A stretch of 64,000 nucleotides of DNA from Acanthopleura granulata (GCA_016165875.1 JABBOT010000002.1:38653868-38717867); one strand, 5' to 3'. Shown: positions 51,701 to 63,885, counted from the stretch's first letter. The notes: generated by a model from the sequence alone, not told the origin. A program made the numbers and translations.

Positions 51701-54700
51701 GGGTGAGTTGTTAATTCTGGGGTGCTGGGTGAGTTGTTGATTCTGAGGTGCTGGATGAATTATTAATACTGTGCTGCCGGAGGAGTTGTTCAATCCTGAG
51801 GTTGTTGAGCTGTCAACACAGCATAATAAGTGATATGTTTGATAAAAGATATTGAAGATTTATTCTCAAAAGTGATGATGCCTGAATAGAAGATTCTTTT
51901 TAATTATTAAAGTGATATTTTTGATTTTATTTCTTTCTTTGGCAGCTGTACATGTAAGTCAGAAAGCTTTTCAGGTAAAGGTACTTGGCCTAGTGAAATG
52001 GGTTTCCCCAGGATATTCCATGAACTGGATACATACTTCAGTTTCCAGTGGTTTGCTTCTCCTAAGGAGATAGAGATCATTGCTTCTTACTGTTACTGTT
52101 GTTCGTAGGTTCTATGGCTGGGTTCAGATGTGTGTATGAGGAGCCTATTGTAAGAGCCCGACAGCCTTCTGCCACACCGGAGGAGATTGAGATAGGCGAG
52201 AAACGGGCTGCTGAACTGGCCAGACTCACTAAACTGTTCACACTACGCAGAACACAAGACATCAACAACAAGTACCTGCTTCCCAAAGGTTTGCTGCTTT
52301 AAAATTTCATTAATTTCCTTCAAGACGACACGTGGAGACAAGTACATCTGATACAGTGTTATCAGCAAATGTTGCTCTAAAATATGATTTCACCTTGACC
52401 TCACCATGAATTCCAGATTTTGTATGCCAGTGACTCCACACGAGTAACCATGAATGATATCTGTTTACCTAGTTGCCATCATGAGGGTTTATCAGTATAT
52501 GTAACTAATGATGGCTTCTTTTTCCTCCCCAGTGGACATTGTGGTCTTCTGTCAGCCCAGCTCCCTCCAGCTAAAGCTGTACCGTAAATTACTTGACAGT
52601 CGGCTAATTCGCTCCTGTCTGAGTGGCTCATGCAGTGGGTCTCCGCACCTCGTCTGTATGGCTGCCCTCAAAAAACTGTGTAACCACCCAGCGCTTCTGT
52701 ACCGTAGTGCTGAGGAGGCGGCCGAGAATTCTGCCTGCGAGTTGGATGAGGAACTGGTAAGGTGTTAGTCTGCAAATGTTGATGGTGCCCTGGCAAAACA
52801 AGAGCTTTTGTGGATGAAAGTTTGATACTAAGTCCTTTCTTTCTGTATGTTTTGAAATGGTTTTCTTTATGCCAACATTGTAAAATGATATATATAAACC
52901 TGTAAGGAATATCCCTTTGTTTTCTGGTGATTACAGCTGATGCCCTTGTATGCACATTCACAGGATTTGATCTGTTCTGAATTATCCTGAAAGGCTTTTG
53001 TAATTGTCAGTCAGTTCATGTAAAGGAACAACTTCAGTCCAACCTTCTTCTTTGACACATGATGCATTATGGATGTTTGTGTCCTCCCATTCACCACTGT
53101 CTTCTTCCTGTACAGGTGTCCATCTATCAAAATCTGTTGCCTATTTTCCCTGTGACTTTTAACCCTGCCCACCCTGATGTAGAGGATTCTGGGAAACTGC
53201 ATACCTTGGCAGCTTTGCTGGGGTCTCTGTACTCTGAGGGGCCCAGGGAGAGGGCAGTCCTTGTCTCCAATCACACCAAGGTACTCATCAGATTTACGCA
53301 TAGGGTTTACTATTATTGCCTTAGTGTTCATCTTTATTAGGTTCCCTACTGATACCCCAGGAGGACTGGAACTATAGGAGTATGTTTATATGCTCTCAAC
53401 TCAACCACAAAATAATTTGATTTACCCCTTGGGCAAGTTTGGCCAAGGCACATTGTCGTGGCTGACGCTGTCCGTTCCCTCCCTCTGTCTGTTCATGTCC
53501 TTGTAAACGCTCTATCTCTAAAACGGTTTGCCCAATGTTCACCAAACTTACACCACACTTACACTTTGGCAGGAAGAAGAACTCTGTTGATTTTCAGTGA
53601 CGTTGACATTTTCCTTCAAGGTCATTGGGGTCATTTAAGTTAAAGTTTATAAAAAACTTGTAAATTCTCAATCTCTTGAATAGTTTGTCCTAGATTCATC
53701 AAACTTATGCAACACCTTCACAGTTTTACAAATGATGCATATTATACATAATATCTCTTGGAATTAGTACCTGTTCATTACATTATACATGTGCTTAAGG
53801 TCGAGAGGTCGTAAGTGCATTTCACAGTATTTTTTAGATTATGACAGAGAGAAATAGATCAAGTTCGAGTTTTGCCTTTGATTCCTTTTTCACAAAATTA
53901 GTGTTTCCTCTCTAGTGAACTTTGACTCATTAACCAATGATATGTATTTTAGACTTTATAAATATTATGGATCTTTGAATTCATTGTCAGTGTCTGTATT
54001 ACAATCCTCAGAGGTTGATGGCATGCCCTCTTGTGTATTTCAGACATTAGACATACTACAGGGCTTCTGTACAAAGCAGGGATACAAGTTCCTGAGGCTA
54101 GATGGTCAGACTCCCACAGCGCAGAGACAGGCTATTGTGCAGCGGTTCAACAACCAGTATGCACAGGAATGTAAGAACATTGTTTCTGGTGGACAGTGAA
54201 GTACAAATAGCCTTAGGCCTCTCAGCTTGTTGGGCTTAAGGACACAAGCCAAGATCATCAGACATCTCATAAGTTGGTCTGATCTAGTCTGCAGCTTGAT
54301 GAGACGGCATCATTTATACAGCGTTTGTGGATAAATATACCTTTGATAACATTGAGATACATGTATTAATCACATATATAATTCTGTCTTAGTATATAAG
54401 GAACATCAATTCCATTTCTGGGAAATTTCACTGTCATTTTTTTTTTATGACATTATGGGTATTAAGGAAAAGGTATCAATAATCATTCGTTAAACTCATT
54501 AAAAGACATTAATTTTACTTCAAGATGCAGAAATGGTTCAGAGAACTTCACTGCTTTTTAAAGAAAATCATGTTTCCGTTCACTGTGAAAATGTGGATTT
54601 TCATTGACAGTTGTGTTCCTTCTGAGCTCCAAGGCAGGTGGGGTGGGCTTGAATCTGATTGGTGCATCTCGACTTATCCTCTATGACATAGACTGGAATC

Positions 54701-56829
54701 CAGCCAATGATCTTCAAGCTATGGCTCGAGTCTGGAGGGATGGCCAAAAAAAGAGAGTATTTATCTACAGACTCATAACCACAGTAAGTGGCATTATAAT
54801 GGCCTTATAAAAGTAACTGCTCTAGTGTTGGAGTGAGATTGTAGTTTGATAATGTTTTATATCTTACTGATGTATATTTAATTTATCACATGGTCCATTT
54901 CTAGAGGAAATATAACAGAGCCTGGAAGCTAAAAAAACATCACCATGGTACTGTCTGAATACCTACTTGTCTTCAACTCACAGATGTAAAGATTGTGTTT
55001 ACGTAGACTGGATTCCTTACACCATGAATGGAATTTTAGGTTATTTAGGGTATACTGAAGCCTTTTTGCTAAAACTGCTGGAAAAAAAATACTCCACCAT
55101 GTCTGGGTTAAGTAATGAAAGGTTTTTTTCAAAATTTGAGGATGGAATTCCAGACCACATTAATTTCATAGCAGCCAGATTGACTTATCCGTGGTTGTCT
55201 CCTCTTAGGGCAGCCTGGAGGAGAAGATCTACCAGAGGCAGATCAGTAAGCAGGGTCTGAGTGGAGCAGTGGTAGATGTCAAGGAGCGTGGGGATGTGCA
55301 ATTTGCTCAGGAAGACCTCAGGGTAAATACCACAGGGAGAGAATACTGTAAACGAATATATACAGGTGGATTCACGTCCAGGTGAAAGACAGCTGTTGTA
55401 GATAACAACAGCTCCTGAAGTGCCAAATGTATAAAATTATCATCCTGTGTTATGAAAGAACACCAGATTTACGGCAGAAGCCAAGTATAGAAGCATGGAT
55501 GGATATGTCTTAAATATACTCTGTCGGGCAGAGGACCATGGATCTAGCATCACTGGCATTTATGAGGGATTCAATGCACACAGGTGTGTTCTTTTCAGTT
55601 GCATATCTGCTGTACCAGTGGTTATGTACAGTGTATTGATGGCTTTTGCAGGACCTGTTTTCTCTGAATGAGAACACGACATCTGACACCCATGACCTGC
55701 TGAGATGTACATGTGAGTGTTCGAATCCGGCAGACCAGAAGCATGAGCAGATAACTCAGCTGGCTAACCACAGGGCGTGCCAACTTGGGCAAGCCAGCAG
55801 CTCTGTTAAGGTACAATGTTTAACATACGTTGTCAGTTCTTATCACTACTTTATAAAGTTTTTCTTCATGTTAAGTATATTAGCATATGGTATCAAATAC
55901 ATGTACTGGGAACATAAGACATATAACTATCCTAATCATTGAAAGAAACTATTGTTAAAATGCAGTGTAGGACTGAGGATAGAGATTGTAAATTCTGATC
56001 CCACATTTGCCATTTTTTTGGCCATCCTAAGTTATAAACAATCATCTATTGTAAATCTTCAACCTTTTCAACAACTAAAGCGCTTTTTTCAGTGGAATTT
56101 ATGCATACAATTATTATGAAAATGACGCTAAAAATGATTTGTTTCTGCGTTTAAAGGTGCAAGCTTCATAAAACTGTGCAAATTATTTCTCTACGCCCCA
56201 TAGTTCTGTCACAGTGTTTCAAAATATTGGTTGCAGAGGTAGGTGACAAGGTTGAAGAAATAGGGTATATGTTATTGAGTTTAATGTGTACCTACTGTCC
56301 CAAGAATGCACCTCTGCAATGAAAGATGTTTCTAAAAGCATCATTCTACTTTTATACGTGTGTGTAAAAAACATAATCACTTATAAACAAAGTACTGGAA
56401 ATAAGTTGTAATGCTGATTGTTTCCCTGTCTTTAGAAAAAGCGCAATCTGACGATGGATGAACTGCTTGACTGGAAACACACAAACTCACACCCTACGAC
56501 TTATCCACCTGTAAGTATGAGGATCAGATATAGATATAAAGGAATTACAATAAGCAACTCATGAATATTACAGATTCATGAAATGAGTGTTGTACATTTC
56601 ATTTCTTTGAGGCCTTTGTTAAACCATAAAGCCCTTTATATTTCAGACAGATATTTAAGTGTCTACAATGAATGCTACATGGATGGCAGAAGACTTCAAT
56701 TAATGTTGTTCCTCTTTTATGCACATCTTACAGGAGTGGCATTTGGCTGCAGCTGGAGACACTGTATCCTATTTGTTCTGGAATGAGACTGCTGGCAGGA
56801 ACAACCGTAGGATTGAACTCAACCAGTGA
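42722..56829 (+). CDS. RAD54B: RAD54B, SNF2-family DNA translocase
   Basis: An ATP-driven double-strand DNA translocase in the nucleus that assists RAD51/DMC1 in homologous recombination. There are 25 exons: 42722-42799, 43582-43610, 43859-44064, 44363-44454, 44855-44876, 45086-45140, 45629-45716, 46009-46111, 46874-46929, 47571-47660, 48184-48338, 48895-48942, 49174-49255, 49477-49557, 49951-50097, 50580-50691, 52109-52288, 52533-52756, 53116-53280, 54044-54170, 54611-54783, 55209-55322, 55652-55810, 56436-56510 and 56734-56829. The product has 918 residues (human 910), with all junctions GT-AG and in phase. The start [11 protein letters not shown] matches the vertebrate N-terminus. Helicase motifs are Walker A DDMGLGKT (326-333, Lys332), DEGH (430-433), TGTP (458-461), RLDGQTP (689-695), [11 protein letters not shown] (719-729) and [11 protein letters not shown] (749-759). 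The [20 protein letters not shown] block distinguishes it from RAD54L. The least certain parts are the 29- and 22-bp micro-exons. Confidence 0.95.
46918..47270 (+). repeat. Exon-anchored minisatellite, RAD54B intron 9
   Basis: About 12 units beginning ggtgtcaa, alternating mainly between 30 and 26 bp, so a 56-bp dimer is the higher-order unit. Unit 1 (46918-46947) contains the last four codons of exon 9 and the donor GTGAGT. Another unit near 47099 keeps gtgagt. Confidence 0.8.
50229..50492 (-). mobile_element. SINE in RAD54B intron 15
   Basis: Near full length on the minus strand: (TTTA)n at the left, core in the middle, and aaccaactgagccatgg (A-box complement) at the right end. It lies 88 bp upstream of the exon 16 acceptor. 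Confidence 0.9.
50676..51830 (+). repeat. 26-bp minisatellite seeded at RAD54B exon 16 donor
   Basis: About 40 drifted units of a 26-bp consensus, ttaatcctggggtactgggt followed by gagttg. Unit 1 is the end of exon 16 plus the real donor: aaccctggggtactgg then gtgagttg. Around 51170-51390 a 52-bp dimer (alternating gagttgttaa and gtgttgtgagttcc) is repeated about four times. At least nine downstream units keep GGTGAGT- or GTGAGT-type donor sequence. The array fills most of the 1,417-bp intron 16. Confidence 0.92.
53440..53720 (+). repeat. Dispersed repeat in RAD54B intron 19
   Basis: The pattern of aaaacggtttgcccaatgtt, caccaaactta, then a gtgacgttgacattttcctt block, and again atagtttgtcctagattcat and caaactta, is typical of a dispersed repeat common in marine invertebrate genomes (from memory). 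It contains two tandem half-units of about 140-150 bp. Confidence 0.5.
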
Positions 56830-57052
56830 CACTGACACGAGTCGTGCTGAACTCAACCAGTGACACTAATATGAGTTGTGCTGAACTCAACCTGAGATGC
56901 CAACACGAGTTGTGCTGAACTCGACCAGTGACGCTAACACGAGTTGTACTGAACACAACCAATGATGCTAACACGAATTGTGATGAACTAAACCAGTGGC
57001 TTTAACACAAGTTGTACTGAACTCAACCATTGATGCTAATGCGAGTTTGCAC
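56815..57052 (+). repeat. 34-bp tandem array spanning the RAD54B stop codon
   Basis: Seven units, each exactly 34 bp, start at 56815, 56849, 56883, 56917, 56951, 56985 and 57019 with gaactcaaccagtga-like sequence. Unit 1 contains the last four sense codons (Glu-Leu-Asn-Gln) and the TGA. Just downstream, about 57110-57250 holds two units of about 70 bp (gtgaactgctcagag...). Confidence 0.92.
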
Positions 57053-57059
57053 GCTTTTG

Positions 57060-57488
57060 AATAAACAGAGTGCTGAACTGAACCTGTTACACTGCGACTG
57101 GCTGTGCTTGCATTGAGAGTGAACTGCTCAGAGACTGAGAGGGCTGGACTCAACCTGTTATGTCACTGCTGGTTATGCATGCTTTGTCAGTGAACTGCTC
57201 AGAGGCAGAGAGGACTGGACTCAAGCTGTGATGGCTCCACTGGTTATGCATGCTTTGTGAATAAGCAACCACCAGACATCAAGAAATGGCTGAAGTCAGC
57301 TGTGCGTCATCTGTGAATAAACTGTCAAATACTGAGTTGTCCTATATATGAAATATAGCTCGTATGTAAATAATGATTGATATCAGTTTGTCTTTTGTCA
57401 TGTGTTGTGCAGTCAAGACACAGATGGGCCATAAAACATGAAAGTAGATTTACCCACTAACACCGTGTACATGAAATCTCAAAATAAA
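57060..57488 (+). promoter_or_regulatory. Candidate RAD54B polyadenylation signals
   Basis: AATAAA occurs at 57060-57065, 57316-57321 and 57483-57488. Any could end the transcript. Nothing else is recognised in 57,490-58,380. Confidence 0.4.
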
Positions 57489-58381
57489 TCGGTAACCATA
57501 GACACATGTAAATACTGTATTGGACCTAAAACTTTATCCATGACCATTTAAAGTCACAGGTCTTGCCTGATTTTGAAAGTGCTGTTGGTCTTGGAAATGT
57601 GTTTTGGAGCTTTTCTGGAAGTTGAGACGAGGGATGATGTAGGTTTCACCACCAAAGCTACTATTTATACAACCTTCGTTTATGTGCATTGATGAACTCC
57701 TTCAGATGAATTTTTAGGGCAAACGCATACACCAGTTATAACTGTTTACTGTTGTTTCCTCAGATATATTGATGAAAATATGAATTCAGAAAATCAACTG
57801 GAGAAGTGTAATTAGTATTACAGACTGAGATGAATTGTCAGTTAAACGGACAAGAATCTATGTTGGATTTTTACGACTGATCATTAAGCTTCTGTTCCTT
57901 ACACACCTGAGGCCAATTTCACAAACCTTTTCACAGGTGTCTTTCAACGTATACAAACAGTGTGTTGTAACTCAGTATAGGTGACGAGGGAATATGTCCG
58001 TGTAGTGCTGTGAAGTTTGTTGCTAGTCTGAGAACTTGGTAATACAACCAGGTTGTATAACTAGACAGCCACAGTATTACTAAACGTTGTGGACAGATTG
58101 GTTTGCCTGGGCTAGTTTGGGCCTTTTATTGCTATTTCAGGCCACATCACAGCAGACATGTCATAGCATTGCTTTGCACTTCATAAGATACCAGACACAA
58201 TGCCCCAGTCAGCCACTCATACAAGTACTTGGCCTGTCCCCTTATCAAGACAGCACAATAATTAAAAATTGCCGACAGTGACCACTTCCTGTATAATCTA
58301 GTCGGTGTAATCATTGTTTGCTGTTAAGGGGGAAGGGATAAGGAGATTAAGACAACAAAATGACAGAGAAGTTAAGGATAA

Positions 58382-58387
58382 TTTATT
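58382..58387 (-). promoter_or_regulatory. Possible distal polyadenylation signal of CDS gene
   Basis: AATAAA on the minus strand, 3.3 kb past the CDS stop codon. It would give a long 3' UTR covering 58.4-61.7 kb, where I see no other gene. A closer site is also possible. Confidence 0.25.
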
Positions 58388-60139
58388 TTAACATCAATAA
58401 CTATCACATTTCTACGGACTAGAACAAACACTTCAGCTAAACCATAGACTGATGGTTTGACCAGATGAAATGCAACCAATTCTAAAAAGATTTGTAAACA
58501 ACATTGTCAAGAATCAAAACAAATCAGTTTCTTCAAAGATGGAGGGAAAACATTGAAAAAGACCATTTTGTAAACTAATACACTGTACTGAAACATTTAG
58601 TGTACATGATTGCAGTCATGAACTTCTCACATCCTCTGGTTCAGTTAACATACCGTAGATTAAGGCATGTCTTCAAGTTTTAAACACCTGATTATTTGAT
58701 CTGACAATGCATTATACACATTTATAGGTTAACACAATCTAGAATTGCCGAAGACCTTTACTGACAGACAATAATGAGTTGCAAAGTTATGCACGCAATA
58801 AGGGTACAAGAGAACATGTTTTGTCTACTTCTGAAGCCCAAAGTCACCATTTACAACAACAATTTTGGTCACTCAGTTGTGCAGTCAACACTCATAAGTA
58901 CTTCATTCAATGAATGTTGTCATGGAAACTAGTCTGTTTTAGTTCATTATACCACCTTAGCAAGAGTTAAGAGAGTAACAGAAGGTTACAACGTATTATT
59001 CTAAGACATTTACTCAACACTTCAAATGAAACACTATAATCTGATGATTGAGATGAACACGACGAAACATGATTGGTCAATTAGCTGGATGAAGGTAATT
59101 TTAATTGGTCAATAAAGGTATACTGGTCATCATTTGGTGAGAATATATTCCAGTGTGCAGTGATCTACCAGGAATGAAATGGGAAGTCTTCATGAAATGG
59201 AGATTAAAATTACTGTTACTTTCAGAAACTTTAGTATTTAACAAAGCTATCACTATCTTAGTTTACTTAATACAGAATGATCCAAGTTAACATTTTATCA
59301 TTAGAAAAAATCATGAGGAATATCATAGAAGATCCCCCCTAACTTATGACAAACTTTGTATAATATAAAGACAAATGGTAATGGGGTTCTCTGGCACTCC
59401 ATCATGAAAAGCAAACCTTGCAAGTAACATGCATCATCATAGTTGACATTCCTATATAAGTAGGTAGAGGACACTGCTGTTCTTGAGTTACAAGATTCGC
59501 TTCCCCTCACAGAGGGCCAAAGAGCTTCACTGTCTACAGTATCTCCTCACATTTACACAAGTAATCTCCATTTCGCATGAGGAAGGTCCTTAGACTACCC
59601 TGCACCTGATGATCATACCACTGCCACGTCTTGGTTAAGCTATTCCACGCACAATTCATTTAAGTACACATACATATAAATCGTATACATTTGTTTACAA
59701 CTATACAATTACACTCTTTCACCCTCAAACCTAGAATTATGCTAAATACAGACCACTAACTCTACAGGTAAACAAAAATTGACTTCAGATAATGCCACAA
59801 TCAGGCAAGTAGTTATTGCTTAAAATATTACAATTACAACCACAAACTGTGAAGCTTTCTGAACTGATACTTGCAGGCAGACCATAAGGAAATACTCAGC
59901 TTCCCTAGTTAAGTACACACATACATGTATAGGGAACAAATAAAGAAATCAGTAAAATATCACTTAATAAAAATACAAAAATGCTGTGAGCAGAAGAAGT
60001 AAATGTTATTCATATATTCACAAAGTAGGTAACTAACCCAAAATGACAAAACAGCAATCCTGTTAATATTACTTCAAGTCAAAAGTAAACATGATAAATG
60101 CTCATTCAAAACAACTAAACCTTAACACTCAACAGTGCG

Positions 60140-60166
60140 AAAAAAAAAAAAAAAAAAAAAAAAAAA
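60140..60166. repeat. A27 homopolymer
   Basis: Twenty-seven A in a row on the plus strand. It could be a retroelement tail, but no element is recognised to its left. It is a T run in the presumed CDS transcript. Confidence 0.9.
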
Positions 60167-60378
60167 GGCTTAAACATCAATCCAGGGTAAGTTTTTGTTT
60201 TTAAATGTTGCTAATCTCATTCTGTTGTCAGAATTACTTTGGGAAACAGGTGTAAACAATACCATGACATTTATCTAATCGGAGATGTCATTAGAAAAGG
60301 ATATCCTTGCAAACTGAATGTAATAATTTTTGAACTGTTTAAAGTTGATTGAATTCACAGAAATCTGACCATATAACA

Positions 60379-60640
60379 ACCATGTATGTGTCACATAAGC
60401 ATGCCATACATGTACATGTCATGTAAGCATGCCATACATGTGCATATATGTGTCACATAACCTTGACATACATGTGTGTGTCACATAAGCATGACAACCA
60501 CATCAAAAAGGGGACAACTTACATATGTGCCACAGAAGTATGACATCTTCCTAAGTCAACACTGTGTGACTACATATTCTACAATACTGTGTCATGTAAG
60601 CATGACAATGTGTCACGCAAGAATGTGACAAGATAGCATC
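60379..60640. repeat. Degenerate array of tgtcacataagcatgaca units
   Basis: About eight variants of gtgtcacataagcatgacat spaced 20-45 bp apart, in the presumed 3' UTR or downstream flank of the CDS gene. Confidence 0.7.
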
Positions 60641-61013
60641 CCAAGTGTGACATCATTACATGCACATACATTTTGCACAAGTGTGACAAAGATATACACT
60701 GCATGCAAGCAGTCAAACAATGTGCCTAAAACACTCAGCAGCCATGAGTAATTGCCCTTCTTAAGTTTACCATTTACAAGTGCACCTGACTTGTGCAAAG
60801 TCCACACCACACACATTAAAAACAATTAAAACTTCATATATATATATCTGTTCACACACAGTACACTCCACCACAACTCCTTATGTCAGAACAGTGCATC
60901 AGCTAAAATATTCTAAAAATCTGACTACTTTATGCTCAAGAACTACCGCACTCTAAATAAATATAGATGAGAACAGCCCAGCTGCCACCTCGAATAAACA
61001 TTTACAACCAACA

Positions 61014-61048
61014 GTACATACATACATACATACATACATACATACATA
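61014..61048. repeat. (CATA)n microsatellite
   Basis: About eight uninterrupted tetranucleotide units followed by a short CA-rich stretch. Confidence 0.9.
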
Positions 61049-61719
61049 CTTACACACACACTCATAGATATATATACACCACTGTCTAGCTTAGCCAGTC
61101 TTACAACTCTCTTGCAAATTAGGTAAGCCAGGTGAAAATCCTACCATTTGTAAACCCATCACCTGGCTCCATCCGCACATTTTAAGCATGTTCCCAAGCT
61201 CAAACGACAACTTGTTGTAATTGACAACAAAGGAAACATAACTGCCATGAAGTACATAGCAGTTGAAAAACATTACACACTGTTCAGGATAACAATTTGG
61301 TTTGTTTTTTTTTTTGGTTTTTTAAATTTTTTTCAACGGAGCAAAATACATTTGAAATATTGAATTCTACCAACATGACTAGTTGAGTAACATCAAATCC
61401 AGGAGTTGCCATTTCATACACAGGCTGTTAAGACCTCTGCATTCAAAATGCATATACATAAAAAGCTATGGCGCATCCGCTGAACTGACCTTGAAACCAA
61501 ATGTTTCAACACATGTACGTGGCGCCAGTGATTCCTACAATGTCCAAACACACCACATTAGCATCCCATATTTTAAACGCATTGTACTCCAAAGAAATTC
61601 TACAAAATATTTTCCTGTAGAGTGTTCAATTATCTTTCTTATGGCATATGCTTAACTTTGATAACGGTCTTGAGAGCTACCAGCAATAAATAAAGCATCT
61701 GAGTTTATCTGACAGCCGG

Positions 61720-63177
61720 CTAATGTGCCGTGACATTGAGGAGTCCACGGGAGAGGAGCTTCTCCTGTAAAACATGAAACACCTCCAGCTGCTCCTCGGG
61801 CTTCAGGGTCAGCAAGTGCTGAATCACACGCTGGGCATTCGGTGCTCTGCAAAGAACAAAACACAGTGACAATAGACTGGGACGCAAAGGAGTTAAATTA
61901 TAACAGTTAATGTTCAACACGGAAACAGAGTCCCTCAAAGAGGGAACTTTTTCATACATAGTACAAAAAAAAAACCCAAGAAAAGATTTTTCTTGACTGT
62001 AGCGTTTTTAACTCAGATCGATCAATGGCTAAACATGTAAAAGAAACAACTCCTATGTCAAACTACAAACTGGTAATAAATGTAAGTTAAAATGTCACAA
62101 TGTCGTACAAGTATGTGTGACTTGAATTTTTCTGAAGTGTGATAAAAAACAATGCTCAAATTTGAACAACAATTGAATGATTATGGCTTTATAACAATTC
62201 CATGTCATCAATGCATGTATTTCAGCCATATCATGGGGATTTCTTCTTTTCTGCTTTGAAAACCGATGTGCTATACACCATTATTACTGCAAAGTCTGAT
62301 GTGTTCTTGCACAGCTTGCCCATGCTAGGAAGAATGCTCCACTGATCTGGCCAGCGGGTACAAGACTTACCTTATAAAACTGGAGTGGTAGACATGCACA
62401 AATGTAGCCATGAGGAACTGGCAGTCAAATCTGTCCATTATCCCACCATGACCTGGAATTGTGTCCCCAAAGTCCTGTGAAATACAAAACATGAGGATGT
62501 AACTATCAAAGTTCTGTGAAATACAAAACGTAAGTATATCACACCGAACACCCTGTGATATTCATGCACAGCATAACCAACAAAGCTCAACAAACAAGTC
62601 TGCAACACTGTAATGAAGGGCAATCGTGTATGTAGGTTCTCCAACAATCAAAACCAAATGAAAATGACATTTATTTCTTAATGTCATTTAGTGGTTTGTG
62701 CTCCTTACAAGAATATTTCACTTCATTATAGCTATGAAGTTTATTGACGTGGGCCATAGGGATCCACTTCACTATGGCTGGTACCGGACAAGTCCCCTTA
62801 CTCCAGCTCCAGTTGAACGAGAAAAAGCAGTATTTGAATCTGTAACCTCATTTCTGAAGAGATAGTGAACTAAAAAGAATCTAATACTGAAGGCAACAAA
62901 CATCTAGTTTTCTTCTAAACAACTTAAAATGCATCTACAATTCAGCCTTGAGAGATGAAAAATATCAGACTGATACAATGACAGAACAGTAGGCAACAGT
63001 CTACATGTATGACATGAAACATCAGAAAGGAGTGTCACTTACCTTAATTTTAAATGCCCGCTTAAAGCCACTGGCGAAGAATCCTCCAAATGGTCCAATG
63101 ACGGAGGCAAAGCTTGACATGGAGATGGAGTGGAGCAGGAATGGGTACAGCTGGATGGTCCTCCAAGGGATACGGAA
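61720..63177 (-). CDS. CDS1/CDS2: Phosphatidate cytidylyltransferase, 3' exons only
   Basis: CDP-diacylglycerol synthase converts phosphatidate and CTP to CDP-diacylglycerol, the precursor of phosphatidylinositol and cardiolipin, in the ER membrane. Three terminal exons are present on the minus strand: 63177-63043, 62474-62371 and 61846-61720 (stop TAG), giving the last 121 residues. Junctions are GT-AG and phases agree. The family signature S-x-F-K-R-x4-K-D-x-G-x2-I-P-x-H-G-G-I-x-D-R is complete and spans the first of these junctions ([10 protein letters not shown], then [15 protein letters not shown]). The following [20 protein letters not shown] matches the last transmembrane part of animal CDS proteins, and the tail ends LLNVTAH. 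The 5' exons must lie beyond 64,000. It is probably the single invertebrate counterpart of vertebrate CDS1 and CDS2. Confidence 0.94.
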
Positions 63178-63715
63178 CTGACAATGGAAGAACCCAGGGA
63201 GGAATTAAGATGTGTTTACTTATCAGCTGTCGTCCACAATATTTGCATCAATGCATCTGACAGTGTGGGTTAAGAGTGCAGGAAAGTAGAAAGTTAAGGA
63301 AAACAGGTAAGCTATGGTCCATATCTTGCAACTTGCTTGTCGGAGACGATGTCTGCACAGCTGATAGGTATTTTTACCGAGGGCCCTGACTGACCATAGA
63401 TAATTTCGGGATAACCATCGATCATTCAATTCTAACGCACAATTATATACATTTAGGGTCCATGGTCTGAACTGTGACACGCAAGCCTGTTCAGCTAGTG
63501 AGCATCTCACACGATTCAGAGACTGATAATAGCTCAATGCTGAGAGTAGCTTAGTTTTAATTATAGACAACACATTAGATTTGTTCTTGAAATTGCACAG
63601 TTTCCTCCCTTTGTTTCCACAATTAGCAAACTCTGTACACACAATCTCTTAAAGTGGAACTTCCTTCACCATTGTAACCAGATGTTGCTAACATGGCATT
63701 GAGCTATAATCATTT

Positions 63716-63885
63716 CTTCATTATAACACATAACCATTAAAACTGGCATATAACCACTGTACCTCGCACATAACCACTGTAACCAGCAATAACTACCGTA
63801 ACCAGCAATAACCACTGTAGCCAGCACATAACCATTGTAACCAGCACATAACCACTGCAACCAGAAGTTAACAATTGTAACCAAC
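63716..63885. repeat. ~21-bp minisatellite in CDS intron
   Basis: About eight units of accagcacataaccactgta. It lies in the intron upstream of the exon at 63177-63043. The right-hand remainder of the window shows no CDS exon that I can recognise. Confidence 0.8.

Noticed and set aside
50692..51830. Possible CRISPR-like or regulatory repeat cluster
   Set aside because: The 26-bp units are head to tail with no unique spacers and sit in a eukaryotic intron. It is a minisatellite.
63223..63642. 139-residue minus-strand frame upstream of the CDS exon
   Set aside because: No similarity to the CDS protein's preceding region or any other family I know. It lies within an intron.
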